NCBI GenBank assembly: GCA_013398015.1
Contig: VZRR01013434.1
Span: 168,336 to 232,335 of the forward strand
Direction of reading: 5' to 3'
Length of the DNA stretch: 64,000 bases
From: Oreocharis arfaki
Taxonomy: Eukaryota; Chordata; Aves; Passeriformes; Paramythiidae
Positions 1 through 11,700 of the stretch are shown in pieces. The position numbers were made by a program, and so were the translations under genes. Below the pieces are notes generated by a model. That model was not told the DNA's origin and did not search any database. It saw only the letters and a program-made list of their open reading frames with translations. The stretch's first letter is position 1. Every line of letters begins with the position of its first letter.

Positions 1-53
1 GGCGGGGGGCGCTGCCCACCATTTTGTGTGGGGCGGGGGGCGCTGCCCACCAT
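1..53. repeat. G-rich minisatellite, 31-bp period, cut by window edge
   Basis: A 22-base unit (GGCGGGGGGCGCTGCCCACC plus AT) occurs at 1-22 and again exactly at 32-53, giving a 31-bp period. Degenerate relatives with GTGTGGGG, GCCCGCCAT and GTGGGCGCTG continue to about 152. The array probably extends left of the window. Long G runs (six Gs at 4-9 and 35-40) make the plus strand able to fold into G-quadruplex-like structures. The array sits inside the promoter-like segment, so copy number could affect transcription (inference). Confidence 0.7.
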
Positions 54-260
54 CAGGCTGCGGTGGAGGGGGCTGCCTGTCGTGTCACGTAGGGTGAGAA
101 GCTGCTCGCCACGTCGTGTGGGGAGGGTGTGGCCCGCCATGTGGTGGGCGCTGTCGTGAGGCTGCAGCCTCTTTTTCCGATTGGGGTGCACTGGTACGGG
201 AGAGGACACAAATAGCACAGGTTGCTTTGGTGAAAAGCAGCGACTCCCCACCTCCTGCCC
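1..260 (+). promoter_or_regulatory. G+C-rich, CpG-bearing promoter-like segment
   Basis: The first 260 bases are far richer in G+C than the following 14 kb and contain many CpGs and GC-box-like GGGCGGGG (31-38). Composition drops sharply after about 290. A G+C-rich island followed by an ATG in good context and a strong splice donor is the usual arrangement of a vertebrate gene start on the plus strand. No TATA box is evident. The left limit is not visible. The call rests on composition and context only. Confidence 0.5.
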
Positions 261-314
261 TCGAGGACTTGCTCGTTGAGCTGTTATATATTGGAGGAGC
301 CATGCTTCGTCTCA
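98..314 (+). other. Candidate first exon ending at a TCA|GTAAGT donor
   Basis: The strongest nearby donor is GTAAGT at 315-320, preceded by TCA. An ATG at 302-304 (context GCCATGC, with G at -3) would start a protein with Met-Leu-Arg-Leu before the codon is split by the intron. The same frame is open upstream to 98, after a TGA at 95-97, but has no other ATG. An upstream ATG at 139, also after GCC, opens a six-codon frame ending with TGA at 157-159. I do not recognise the gene, and four residues are too few for identification. The 5' end of the exon is unknown. The segment could also be a 5' untranslated exon with the real start codon in a later exon. Confidence 0.35.
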
Positions 315-320
315 GTAAGT

Positions 321-2379
321 AAAAAGCCTGAAAACATATGAAAATACCCACACTGTCCAAAACCATCAAAACAGTTTGTGAGGTTTTCTATGCTAATCAC
401 TGCATTTGTTTGCTGGAGATACAGCTTGTTGCTCTTAATATCTTTAGCTTTGTTGCCTGTTGAGGTAAGACCTTTGTGAAGTTATAGTAGGGCTTCTTGC
501 AGTCCTACTGTACGATGAACATATTGTGTGTGTATGTAAGTTTTATTATGAAGTATTTATTGCAAAGTTGTCTTTGTAGAGGGCTTTACGTGTTTTTGGG
601 GGGTGACCTACTGTGTGAGGCCACCTCAGAAACCACAAGGGGTGTTCTGTATAAACATTGGCTGGGAAATGAGTTGTAGAATCCTCCTTGTTAAGTGTTA
701 ATAAGGAATTGACTAACGGAGTGGGGAAAACACAATATGTTCTGTTCTGATGGCTGTCCTTTCTTTTCCTTTTATCATTCTTTCTGAAATGCCTGATCGT
801 CCTTACTGGCATGGTGAGTCAGCTGGGAACACAGAAACAACTGTGGTATCCAGCAGGATGCAAGTTTTTAGATGTAACTGTATTCAAAATATAAAAGTAT
901 TTAAGGAGGGGGTGTGAGCTAGAAATTGCTGTTCATTACCCACTGGAGGTTCATGAACTCAGGTGGGAAAAGCAGGCTGTATCCTGCATCCATTGTTGAT
1001 GCACAGGTATCTAGAGCTTTGCAAGTGTGCATCTGACTGAAACAAACTGGTAAAATTTCTGTGTGAGAGCTTCAGAGCCAAAAGCTGCGCCTCGCTCACT
1101 ACAAGTGTCAGGAGTAACTCTGGACAGAAAATGGGTTACAGAGGTATTATGTATTGTCTCTGCTTATGCAGTTTGGTTATTTATTTTATTGTATTTTTTT
1201 GTTTGCTTTGGTCATGTGGTCTTGAAGCATTTTGGTTTATCTGCAGAACTTGACTGATCCCAGAGAGAAGTAGGAGCACACTAAGTCACGGGGCAGTTCA
1301 GACTTCCTATATTAAAGGAATCTTTGTTTATGCAACAAGGATTCATTCAGCAGCATCCCCCTGCACGACGTTTTGGGTGTTTGCCATGTTAACTCTTTGA
1401 GTTTAGTTTTGCTGGGGCAAATAAAGGTTCAGCTCCAGGAGATGGAACTGCTGACCTGTCTCTCCCAGGGGGTCTCTGGAAGGGTGCTTTGACCGCTTAT
1501 AGCGAAGACGAGCTCCCACAACTTACTTATGTGTTGCCTTTAGCATTAAATTTGTGCTTGCTGAGAAGCTTTATGAAATGCACCCCTTGCTTCATTTGAG
1601 CATTATTTATTAAGATGATCTGGGTGTTTGAAGGTGATGTTTCTGGGGTAGGAAGAAGGCTGCGCCATGAGCAGCGCGTGGGATGTGTGTGAGGCACAGA
1701 TTCAGGTGAGGAAATGGTGTGCAACCTCAAGTCCTGTCAGTCTTCCAAAAGTCGTGAGAGGTCTTGGCGTAAGTTATAAGTCCTGTTACAGAACTTGAAT
1801 CTCATGGAATGCTTACAGGCATCTGATGGGTGGGAATATATTTCAGGCATTCGGGCTGGCTGGGTTCGAACGAGTGACACAGTGCTGTAAATACCCTTGT
1901 CGTTTATGTTAGGTCAGATGGTGAAGTGTTGTTTTACGAGCTTACCTCTGAAAAGAGGGAGGGTGTCCAGACCTCATTCATCTTCTGCAGTGTTTCTAAA
2001 TGTTGTTGTTCCTTTTTTTCTTAAGGGAAAAAAAAAGGCAATTCTAGATTATTTGTGTGTCTATATATGTTTATTCAGAAAATAGCAAACAGAGGGCAGT
2101 TTGCTTTTTACAGCTCCTCTGCACCATCACAAATAGCTTGTACCCAAAATCTTTGTGTTAAAAACAGCACAAACACCCCCTCTCCCCAACTGCACTCCCA
2201 CATATGCAGCTCCAAGAGGCAAAAATAAAGTTTGTGATTAATTGTGGAGTGTTTGGTATGTGATCTAAGCTCGTAACCCGCTCTTGGATCCCACGAGCAG
2301 AACCCTTCTGAAGTATCCCTTGTAGGCTCTTTGAGTGTACTCAGAGACGTTTTTGTTTGTTGTTTTATCTTTCTAAAAT
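321..2379. other. No gene seen; intron-like sequence
   Basis: A+T-moderate sequence follows the donor at 315. Open frames do not exceed about 88 codons and overlap on both strands. A GGTTCGAA at 1863 resembles a tRNA B box, but no A box or cloverleaf stems surround it. A short A run lies near 2029. I recognise no repeat family here. Confidence 0.6.
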
Positions 2380-2765
2380 CTAGCTTTCCCCCCTGCTCCG
2401 GGTGTGGGATGGCTGCCAGTACTTGGTGACCTGTGACCCCCAGCTGCTGCTGCGCTCAGGAATGCATGTCGGGCTCCAGCGGCAGTGGGTGATGGAGGCT
2501 GCCCTTCCCTCTGATGTGTGCCCAGCGTGGGTGGCGGGAGCTGGCAGGGGAGGGGGCAGGACTTGGGCAGGAGTAGAACTCTCTCGTGGCGGCGCAGGAG
2601 CTTTCTGGGAACTCGAGCTTGCTCGGGCTGGATGTGAATAGCCTGGCCTCGGTTCAAGATGGTTTTAGTTCCTGCCGGGAGCAGCAGCTGGTCGGTGCAC
2701 AGAAGCCAAAGCCTGTGGATTCGCCCGGCGTAGCACTCAGGGGCATCACATGCTGCGTGTACAGC
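2380..2765. other. G+C-richer block inside A+T-richer surroundings
   Basis: This block has G+C well above its neighbours and scattered CpGs (for example around 2469-2480, 2588-2595 and 2724-2730), but not at island density. It holds open frames of 70-94 codons on both strands, as expected from low stop-codon frequency at high G+C. No ATG-donor or acceptor-donor pairing stands out. It could be an enhancer or a decayed repeat. I cannot choose between these. Confidence 0.35.
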
Positions 2766-5700
2766 TCTTGTAACACTGTAAACTTCGGGAATTTTTAGAT
2801 CCAGAGCATGTCACTAGTAATTTAGTCTTAGATTGCCTATAAATAGCTTCTTGTATCTGAACCTGCCCTTTAATGAGGCTATTTGTGTCGCAGTTGGAGG
2901 CTTGCACTGGAAATGCTCTACCTGGGATCCCTGCTGGGATCTTTGTTACCTTGGTGTGCATTTGCCGCTCTGTCCTGGCTGGCTGGTATTTGACAAGGAG
3001 GATGTTCCAAACCATTTTAAGCTTCTTTGGTGTGGACACTGTTGGGATATACCTGAAAACCAGGAAACAGAGCTGGCACTCCTGGATCTGGTTTGAATTT
3101 TTCTGACTGTGGTCCCTTTATCGGGGACCAAGAGCACACATGATTTGTCAGATGACAATAATTGATGAAAAGATGCCATTGCAGTCCTATTTTTACCCCC
3201 CATGCCAAGCAAGTGTCAGCACAAGAGAGCAAGAACAGGCTGTTCCCGAGGGTCACAATGTGCTGAAAGCAATGGATAATAGACTTGCTACCTGCTGGGT
3301 CCAAGCCTTGCATAAGCAATGTGCAAATTTGCGGCTGAAAGTTTCACAATGGCCTATTTGGAGTTGATAGATTTCTTGTGTGTTTGTTTGCACACAGTCA
3401 GCATGGCTTAGGAAGCTCTTTGGAGCAGGAGCCCCGATTGCTGCTGCTTGAGCACTCATTCCTGTTACTGGAATAGCGAGCTGTTATGTGTGTCACTTCA
3501 CCTTTAGAGGGGGAATTTCGTGTTGAGCAAGCCTTTGCTTTATGTTAATCATCCTAATGGATCGCTTGCTGAAACAAGCGAAAGTCCCAAACAATAAACT
3601 TGACTTTTGTACTGCTTTTATGGGAATGATGAAGTTGTAAGGATGCAATTGGAGAAAACTATAGATTTTGAAAAAGAGGGTGAGAAGGACAGATGATCTT
3701 AAGTTTCTGTGGCACTAAAATGACCAAGGGGCGAGCTTTGTGGTTCTCAAAATGTCTGGTGGGCAAGTTAGAGCAAGTAGGGAGCCAGAAGAGGTGGGTA
3801 TAAATATTTAGAAGTAAAATTACCTCTGCAAAACTCCTTTTGGCTCCAGGGGCTGCCAGTTCCCCTTCTGTTTGTTGAGCTCAAAGAAGAAAGTCTATAT
3901 TTAGTAAAGCAAATGTGTATGAAATCTGTATCAAAGCATTTTGTGTGACAGGTCTTGGAGGTGGTGGTGAGATTTGGTACAAGGTGCAGGCACTGCAGAA
4001 AATCAATTGATGCTCTGTTTTTCTGATATGAAATTACTTAATCAATTGCATGCTCAGCATGGGCTAATGAGCGATAACATCTTATCCCCCAGCCTGACAC
4101 TGCTCCTGGCAGGTGTTTTAGTTGGTTCTGGTCTTGGCACTCATGTTTGAACTAAGCTGTTGCTGCTCCCTTGATGCAGCTCTTCATCTCCTGACAAAAC
4201 TGGGATCTCCTTTGCAGTGGTATTTTTAAAACCTCCAGATTGCCGATGATTCAGTGCAGAGGTGAGGGGCAAACCTTGGCATCTCCGAGAGTGGTGCTGG
4301 GGGTGGAAGAAAGCTCTGGTTATTTGTAATGTGACCTGACACAGCCTTTGCTGCAACTAAACATAGTTTGGTATTCTCTGCACCTGTCAGCCGGCTTCTT
4401 GCTGTGCCTGTTTTGGAGGGGTGCACACAGACCTAGACCTTTACCTGGAGCTGCCTCCCACACGTTTGAAGGGCAGTTGCTCACCTTTTTGTGTTCTGCT
4501 AAGGGAAAGTGATTTAAACCTCTTGGAGGATCTGTCCTTTGAGACGTTTGGAAGATGAGGAGAGGGCCAACCTCTACTACTGCTGTCCCATGGAGCTTTA
4601 ATTTGAGTAGTGCCTGTGGGAGCTTTGGCACTGAACTTTTTGGGGCGTATAAATGCAGCATGCTCCTCTCTTCCCTGTAACGATTTTCCCTCAAAGTATG
4701 GCTGTGTTGCATCTGTGATTCCTTTTTTCCTTTTCATCAAGGTTTTGCAGATTAGAGATTCATTTCAGTCAGAGAAAATTGCTGAGCAACATCACCATGG
4801 GATTTTCTTTGAAATGAGTAATAGAATGTCATGATGACTGTGATCCTAATTATGATCTATCAATTTGAAATCCTAGAAATGCCGTGTTTTATAAAAACAA
4901 GCTGCTAGTGAACCTTCCAGCTTCCTCCAATACTGTTGCTATGACAAACCAACCCCAGAGCATAAAGTAATTATCTGCCCAGTCCTGCTGCTATTCAACA
5001 AAGATTTCATGGGGGTTGGTCACCTTAGTTTCATCTGCAGCTTGAAATCCCTTTTTCAGTCTGTGTTGCTCCTGCAAAAGTAACAGAATCCATATTCACT
5101 TAAAGGCAGTGAACTTCAGGTCTGCATAAAGAACAGGTTTTTAATACTTTTTATTAAAGTTCTACTTCTGGAATGTACTGCCAGTGATTATTTAGAATGA
5201 GTGAGCTGATGTTGCAACACACATCTTGATGTAAACTGAATGTGTGTAAGAGGTTGGAGAGATAATGGTGTATCCATACCCATTTTGTCTTGATTTTTAA
5301 TTCAGGTGGATTTTACATGGAGTTTCCAAGGCTTGTGCATGCAGCCTGAAGAATTAATCTATAAGTGCACAGTGGCTTATTGTTGCAGAGTATGTACTAT
5401 CTTTGTTAAACAGTTCCCAAGAGAAATTATTTTGTACTTGACACAGTTGCTCACTGGTAGGACGTACAGTGTTGTAAAAAAGGCAATATCAAGTCCTGTT
5501 CCAAAGGGAGCACTGCTTTTTGTTGGAAGGTAATTGAAGGTTTACATGGCTATGTCTGTTCTTTTGCTGTGGCAATGTATGTTTTTAAAGATCTACTGGG
5601 CAGCATATGCATTGTGTACCTCATAAAGAAATTGCAATAAACCCTCTAGACTTACTTTTCCAGTGAAATAGCTGGAGTAGCACATTGACACACTCATCTG

Positions 5701-8700
5701 GAAGAAAAAAATAGGAAAATACTGGCTTAAGGTACCTTCTATAATTTTCATATTGTAGGAAGCTGAAAGGATTAGAGCAGGCAAAGTAAGTATTAAGAAA
5801 TCAAAGACAGTAAAAATTTCTTACTATAAATGGGTGATTTCTAGAATGTTTCTAAAACTCTTGATATCTGTAATTGGCATATTGACTGTAGTTGTCATAA
5901 AGTAACTCTGACCTAAATGCAGTTACCAATATAAATGTGGTTTTTTTGATATAGGAGTGAAAAATTAAATCTTCTCCTTTAGAGATGACACAAATATGTA
6001 TTTTTGGTCCCTGTTTGTAGGCAGATGGAATTATGTATGGCAGAACGCTTACCATGGTAACGTAGATTATGACAGCTGAGCCATTGACTTTTTTATCCTT
6101 AAGATCCTGTGGAAGCCATGGAAAAACTGTAAAAGGTAACACTTCTATTGCATTTTTAAGTATGTTAATGACTATGTATTTCACTCAGCCCATTTAATGT
6201 ATAATTTATATTGCGATGTAAGTATCAAATTTAGGTGAACGTAAACATGCATATAGAAATCAGTACACATTTGGAGAAATCCTTCTCTTCTAAAATCTAA
6301 GAACTGGACAAGGGTTTGCACTTGGCCTTTTGTGCTGGTTTTCTGTCCCTCCTGCGGGTGGAAAACCTGTGCAAATGTAATTGTATCTCTTGCTTGTACC
6401 TAAATGTCTCTGTTAAGGATTATATTCCTGCAAAAGTGGAAGGAGTGTTGCATCCAGTAGTGTATTGCTTACATTACACTGGTTATTAGACTGATAAGTT
6501 ATTCTACTGTGAAGCTGGGAAACTGATGTGAAAATTTTACACCGGTGGCCAGAACAGTTGGAAACAAGGAATCAGGAAAGATGGGAATGTTCTGTTTTCT
6601 AAGTCTAAATGAAGTGTTGCAGGTCACAGGTGAAGCTACTTTTGTCGTGATTTAGGCAGCTTTTTATTTGTTTCGCTCACAGTAGGAGATACAACAAAAG
6701 TATGTTTTTAAAGGGCAGATCAGCATGTGTCAGTTTAAAAAAAAAAGAAAAAATGGACAAGTCTGTCCCAGGTTTTTGAGATGAGTTGTCATCAATCACA
6801 ATTCCCTGCCATGAACACTCGTGTCTCGCCTTCTTGAGGCAGGAACATTCAGTAATCCTGTTTTACCTGACAAGTGCTCTGCTCAGCTGGCAGTGAGCTA
6901 CGGCTCCAAAGAAAGCAGTGTCAAACCAGCTCTGAAACGTGGTGTGGAGTAGCAGCTACATCATCTGTGATCCTGAATGCAAGCTCCACAGAGTTGCCTT
7001 GTTTTGGTTTACTTCATTTTAAAACTGCAGGGATTAAAGGCTAGTTGATGTTACTCTGAATATGGACAAAAAACCCCACAGCTATTAAAAAAACCAAAAC
7101 AAACCACCAGCCTTGGTGTTGCCATCAGAGCCCAGTGTTTGACTGCGTTGCCAGACACAAGCGCTATTGAAAAGGGGCTGCTGGTGTGTGTTAGTTGAGA
7201 AGACAAATATTTAACTTCTGACTCCAAATTTAATTGTTGTGTTTGCTCCCGAGGAATTTGGACACCAGTAGACATGGAAATGCTTGTGTTTACCCAGATG
7301 CATGAACTTCAGAAGAAAAGTCATAGAACTAGCCAAGTATTTGAACCATGTACATGTTTCAGATATCCTGTATACAAATGTGTTTGTGTATCACACTGTC
7401 CTCTGTGCCTTAAAGGGTTTTTAAATGCCCTTGCAAAGGAAGGACTGTAGCTAAACATCTGCACTGGGTGAAGAGCTCTCCAGGCACATGTGCAAGGTTG
7501 CCTAGTTTGTGTAGTTGGACAGTCTCTGAAGAGAGGACTCAGGAGGAAAAAACCCACTGTGTTCAGCCACTGAGCTGCAGAATTATTATGTTTGGCTCTA
7601 AGTGCTTTTAAATTCAATTTGGTTTGTATTTCCCAAGCTTCTTCATATGTTGGGTATTGGAAGTCTTTGTTTACTGAAGGTTTGCCAGAGCCAGCAGAGG
7701 TTGGACCTATTAAACCTATGTGACGAGACCTCTCAGATAATGAGGTCTTGAAATTAGCAACATGTTCTTCATTGTTGGTACTTCTTTCATCTTGTGAGAG
7801 GTTGAATTTACACCTATTGGAGACTGTATCTTGATTTCACATCTCTCTGCAAAAGCTTGTCAGGCAGCCTGCTGTTTGCTCACACAGAGGAAGATTGCTA
7901 GAGCTGAGGTAAGAATATGGCTTTTGCTTTCAAACATCTGCACCCAGGCATGACAGTTTGTATCCTCACCTCTGGAGCTGCCCTGCTGGATTATCAGCTG
8001 CTTGCAGGCGCAGTTGTACTGGAAGCCTGGTTAACTTCAAGGTGCCGCTGGCGAGATGGAAGGGTAAGATTAAAAAAAATGAGCTTTTCTTTCTGGTATC
8101 ATATGTATTAATGCATAAATGACTAAAATATTGCAGTAGCTTTAAGCTAGTAACTTCTTCGTTAGTAAGAAAAATAAATATGCAGCTTCCAAAATGTCAG
8201 TAGCACCATTTTTGTATCAGCTGCCCTGTTGGGCGCCTTGCTGATTGTACAGCTTTTGTGTGGTTGCTAGACATAACTGTGGTATTTGCTGTATTGCTTG
8301 ATGATTGCAAAACCTCAACACTGAAATACTCTTAAAAAGCAAAATTAGGCAATGATGGAGTATTTGGGCAGCAAGTCCCAAGCAATATTATTTTGAATGA
8401 TGGATCTCCCCCACAAGAGGAAGAAACAAACAGGATGATTGCCTGAAAGGGCCTTAAACCCAAACCGGACCGTGTCAGCTCTTCAGCCTCGTGTTTCGAG
8501 TGACTGTGGTTGCCTGTTTGTTCTATTTACTACATATGTTGGGCCAGTGTTAGTGGTTGTTATGTAAATGTGTCCAGAGGGTAAGTTCTATTTAACCAAA
8601 GAGATTTCCAGTAATAGTGTTGTTTTCTTGGAAGTGCCTGCCTGGCTGTTTTTTATGGAATGGTTTACCAGATAAATCAAAACAGTTTTTGAGAAATGCA

Positions 8701-11700
8701 CTTGAGCTGTAGGCCAGGCCTCCATACAGGCATCCCTTCTTTCAGCCAAAATGTCAGCGCAGAGCCTGATCAAAGTGTTTTCCTCTGAAAATATTCAAAA
8801 TTGTGAAAGTTGAGACAGACGATTTCTGACAGCCAATTATTATCGACTAGTAAGAATTGTTGAGAGAATGGAGCATATATATAACTCTTGACCTTGGTCT
8901 AATGGGAATCTATGGGAATGAGAGTATCTAGACACACTTATTTTGGGAAGCAGTTGACTTGGAGCTTTCTGTTTATTAGACATCTAAGAATTCGTTTTAG
9001 ATAGGCATTTCCCATACACATTTTCTTAAAATGTGACTCATGTTGCAACTTTAATGTTGTTCAAATAAATCAGGCATCTCCTAGAGCAATTCTGATGGCT
9101 GCATTTCTTCCTCTCATTTCCTTCTAATGCTTTAGCAGTGTAGATTAGAAGGTGTTTTTGTCGGGGCACAGCCTTGAGTCATGCCAGGCCAAGATGCTGA
9201 TGGATTCAGACAGTCTGGTTTGCCAAAGTAGCTGTTCTTTAAAAGTGATACTAAAAGAAACCTGGCTTTCCATGAGCATCTGCATGGGAAACTCAGATTG
9301 GAAGGTTCTGGTTTTAAAAAAAGGACACCTTTGGTGTGACAGCCAGTTAACTTGCTCACCAGCAAAAACCAGAAATCCAGGACTTGAAGTGGTCTTAAAA
9401 CTGTTTTGGTTGTATTTGTCACATACCTTCTTTCAAGTCCAAAACTTGTGAAATTCTTCTTTAGGAAGTAACTGGTGTAAACCTTTCTCTAAAATACATG
9501 TTTTCTGGTTGCTTTTTTTGCACAAACCATGTGTTATGAGGTAAATTACAAGCATTGAGGAAGGTTATACTCTTCACAGCGGGGGGCCTCTGTAAAAACT
9601 GTGTTTAACTTAGAGCAGTAGCAAAAGGTGGGTAACTTGTGCAGGGAAGTAGGGGAAGGCCACTTTTTATGGAAATTGAAAGATACATGGGAGAGAGGAG
9701 GTAAACAAAACTGACAGTGGGAAAGAAGCAAAGGAAAAACAATGGAAGGCATCAAAGCAATTGGAAATGAAAGGAGGACACTTTTTCAGTTTTGTCCGAC
9801 TGTTGACAAATTGCAGCCCAAAATATCTTTCTCATACATGAAAGCATAAACGTTTAAAATATGCTCTTCTTTTATTTAATAAGTATGTGAAGGGCATACT
9901 TTTTTTTCATAAACAAGTATCTGGGAACCAGAGTGGCTGATTTCAGTCACAAAACCCAATTCCTTTAATTATTTTCTCATTGGTGGGGAGAAAATGAAAT
10001 TGTGCTTTTATGGGTGTTGCAAAGTATTTTTTTATTTTTTTGAGCTCTTGGGATGAGTTGCAGAATGAAAATGTCAGAGAGGAAAAGGGATCAACTGCAG
10101 TTGGGTGGTTGCTGTCTTAGTGGTGGGGATATCTTGGAAGCAGCAGAGCATGGGATGTTTTGGCTGAGATTGCCAGATTAGCACTTCTGCGTTGCACCTG
10201 ATTCCCAGGGAGGTCTTTTGGTATCAAATGATACAGTAGATAGGAAATCCAGTGTTATTTCTTCTCAGGTATTATTTCAGACTAGAACTGTTTAGGATCC
10301 GATTTTCTCGGTCTAAAATCTGTGCTCTCAATACATACTTGCAGCATGAACCTCACCAACTCGGGGGGGGAAGGGGGAAGCAGAGGTGTTGGATTAGTGG
10401 GGAATCTTTATCCTGAGCCTGTCCTACTATGCCTCCATATGCCAAGTGGAGATTTTTCTGGAGCAAGTGAGAATGGTGAGGAAGTTATGGATTGCCAGCC
10501 CGTGTTTATTTCCTCAGTGTAAGTATTAGGTGTTTTCAATCTTTGCTTAATACAGATTCTCTGTCTGGGAACACAAAAGTTAAATAAGTCAGATGTGTGA
10601 AATGTTTTCCCAGGGATGTGCAGAGTTGGCTCTGGGTGACTACTTGCTCTTCCTGCCAGACTCCTCCATCGATGGGCTTTGAACTCATCCCTGTCTTCAG
10701 CCTGTAAATGCTCGCTCTCAGTGCTGCACTTGGCACGCCTTTAGGAGACACTTGAGCGAGTTTGCTGCTACAGCGGCACAGTGTGTGTTCCCACTGCCTC
10801 GCTCCACGCCCTTGAACAATTAGAGCCCAACAGCAAGTGCAGTGGAGAAGGGAAATATTCAAGATTTATTGTGGAGTCTGAGTTTCTGTTTGCCCGAAAC
10901 AGGAGCTTTCTTGTAGTGGTATTCAGCAAGTGGCCTTTCTCACAGGAACTGTGCCAGAAGATGGCATTGCTGTACGCAGAGCACTCATCTCCATTGCAAC
11001 AAGTCATTAAGAGGTGTGGAAAAACTGCAGCTTCCAAGTCTATTAGACTGAGTCAGGCTGACAGGAAACGAATTTGCCTTCTTATTGCATGTCAAGGACG
11101 GTTCCATTAAAATATATAGTGTGCTAAGGGGTTTTTGTTTTTGTTTTTAATTGTTGCTGTTTAACAAGAAGCTTTTGTTTAAAAGTACAGATTCATCCGT
11201 AGGCTGAGGGGGTGTTTTTCAGTACTGAGAACTCTTTTTATTTTCAAGTTGTAAAAGGAGACACTATAAAAATCCTCTCTGTTCACACTGACTCCTGCCA
11301 GCATCTTACTCTTCAGGCTCTGCTCATTTTCTTCCACACACTGTCTCCCTGCCATCCCTCAGATGCAGTGGGAAAAGTATTCCCAATACATTTGGTTTGG
11401 GAATGGCCTGTGTGCAAGGGTAAGTAATGCTTGGCACACTCCAAAGGCTTCTGCAGTGAGTTTAATCCCAGAAGATAGTAAGCATCCCTTGAGGGTAGGT
11501 GAAAGCCTGAGGAAAAGTTGTACTCAATTAGCAAAAATGTGATTTTTCCAAGTTTGTGCTTTATAGCAAATTTTGTTATCTCAGCAAGCGGATGTTGTAG
11601 CTCTGATTTCCACAGGCTGTAGGATGAATTGATGTGATAAGACTACAATTTCTCTGGGGGGGAAAAATGAGAATCTGAGTTTTGATGGATACTGTAGAGT

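Noticed and set aside
1863..1870. GGTTCGAA, resembling a tRNA B box (similar GGTTCGA at 23869)
   Set aside because: Neither has an A box at the right distance or flanking acceptor and anticodon stems.
10781..11110. 109-codon plus-strand frame with plausible-looking residues
   Set aside because: Third-position composition is close to background and no convincing acceptor or donor bounds it.
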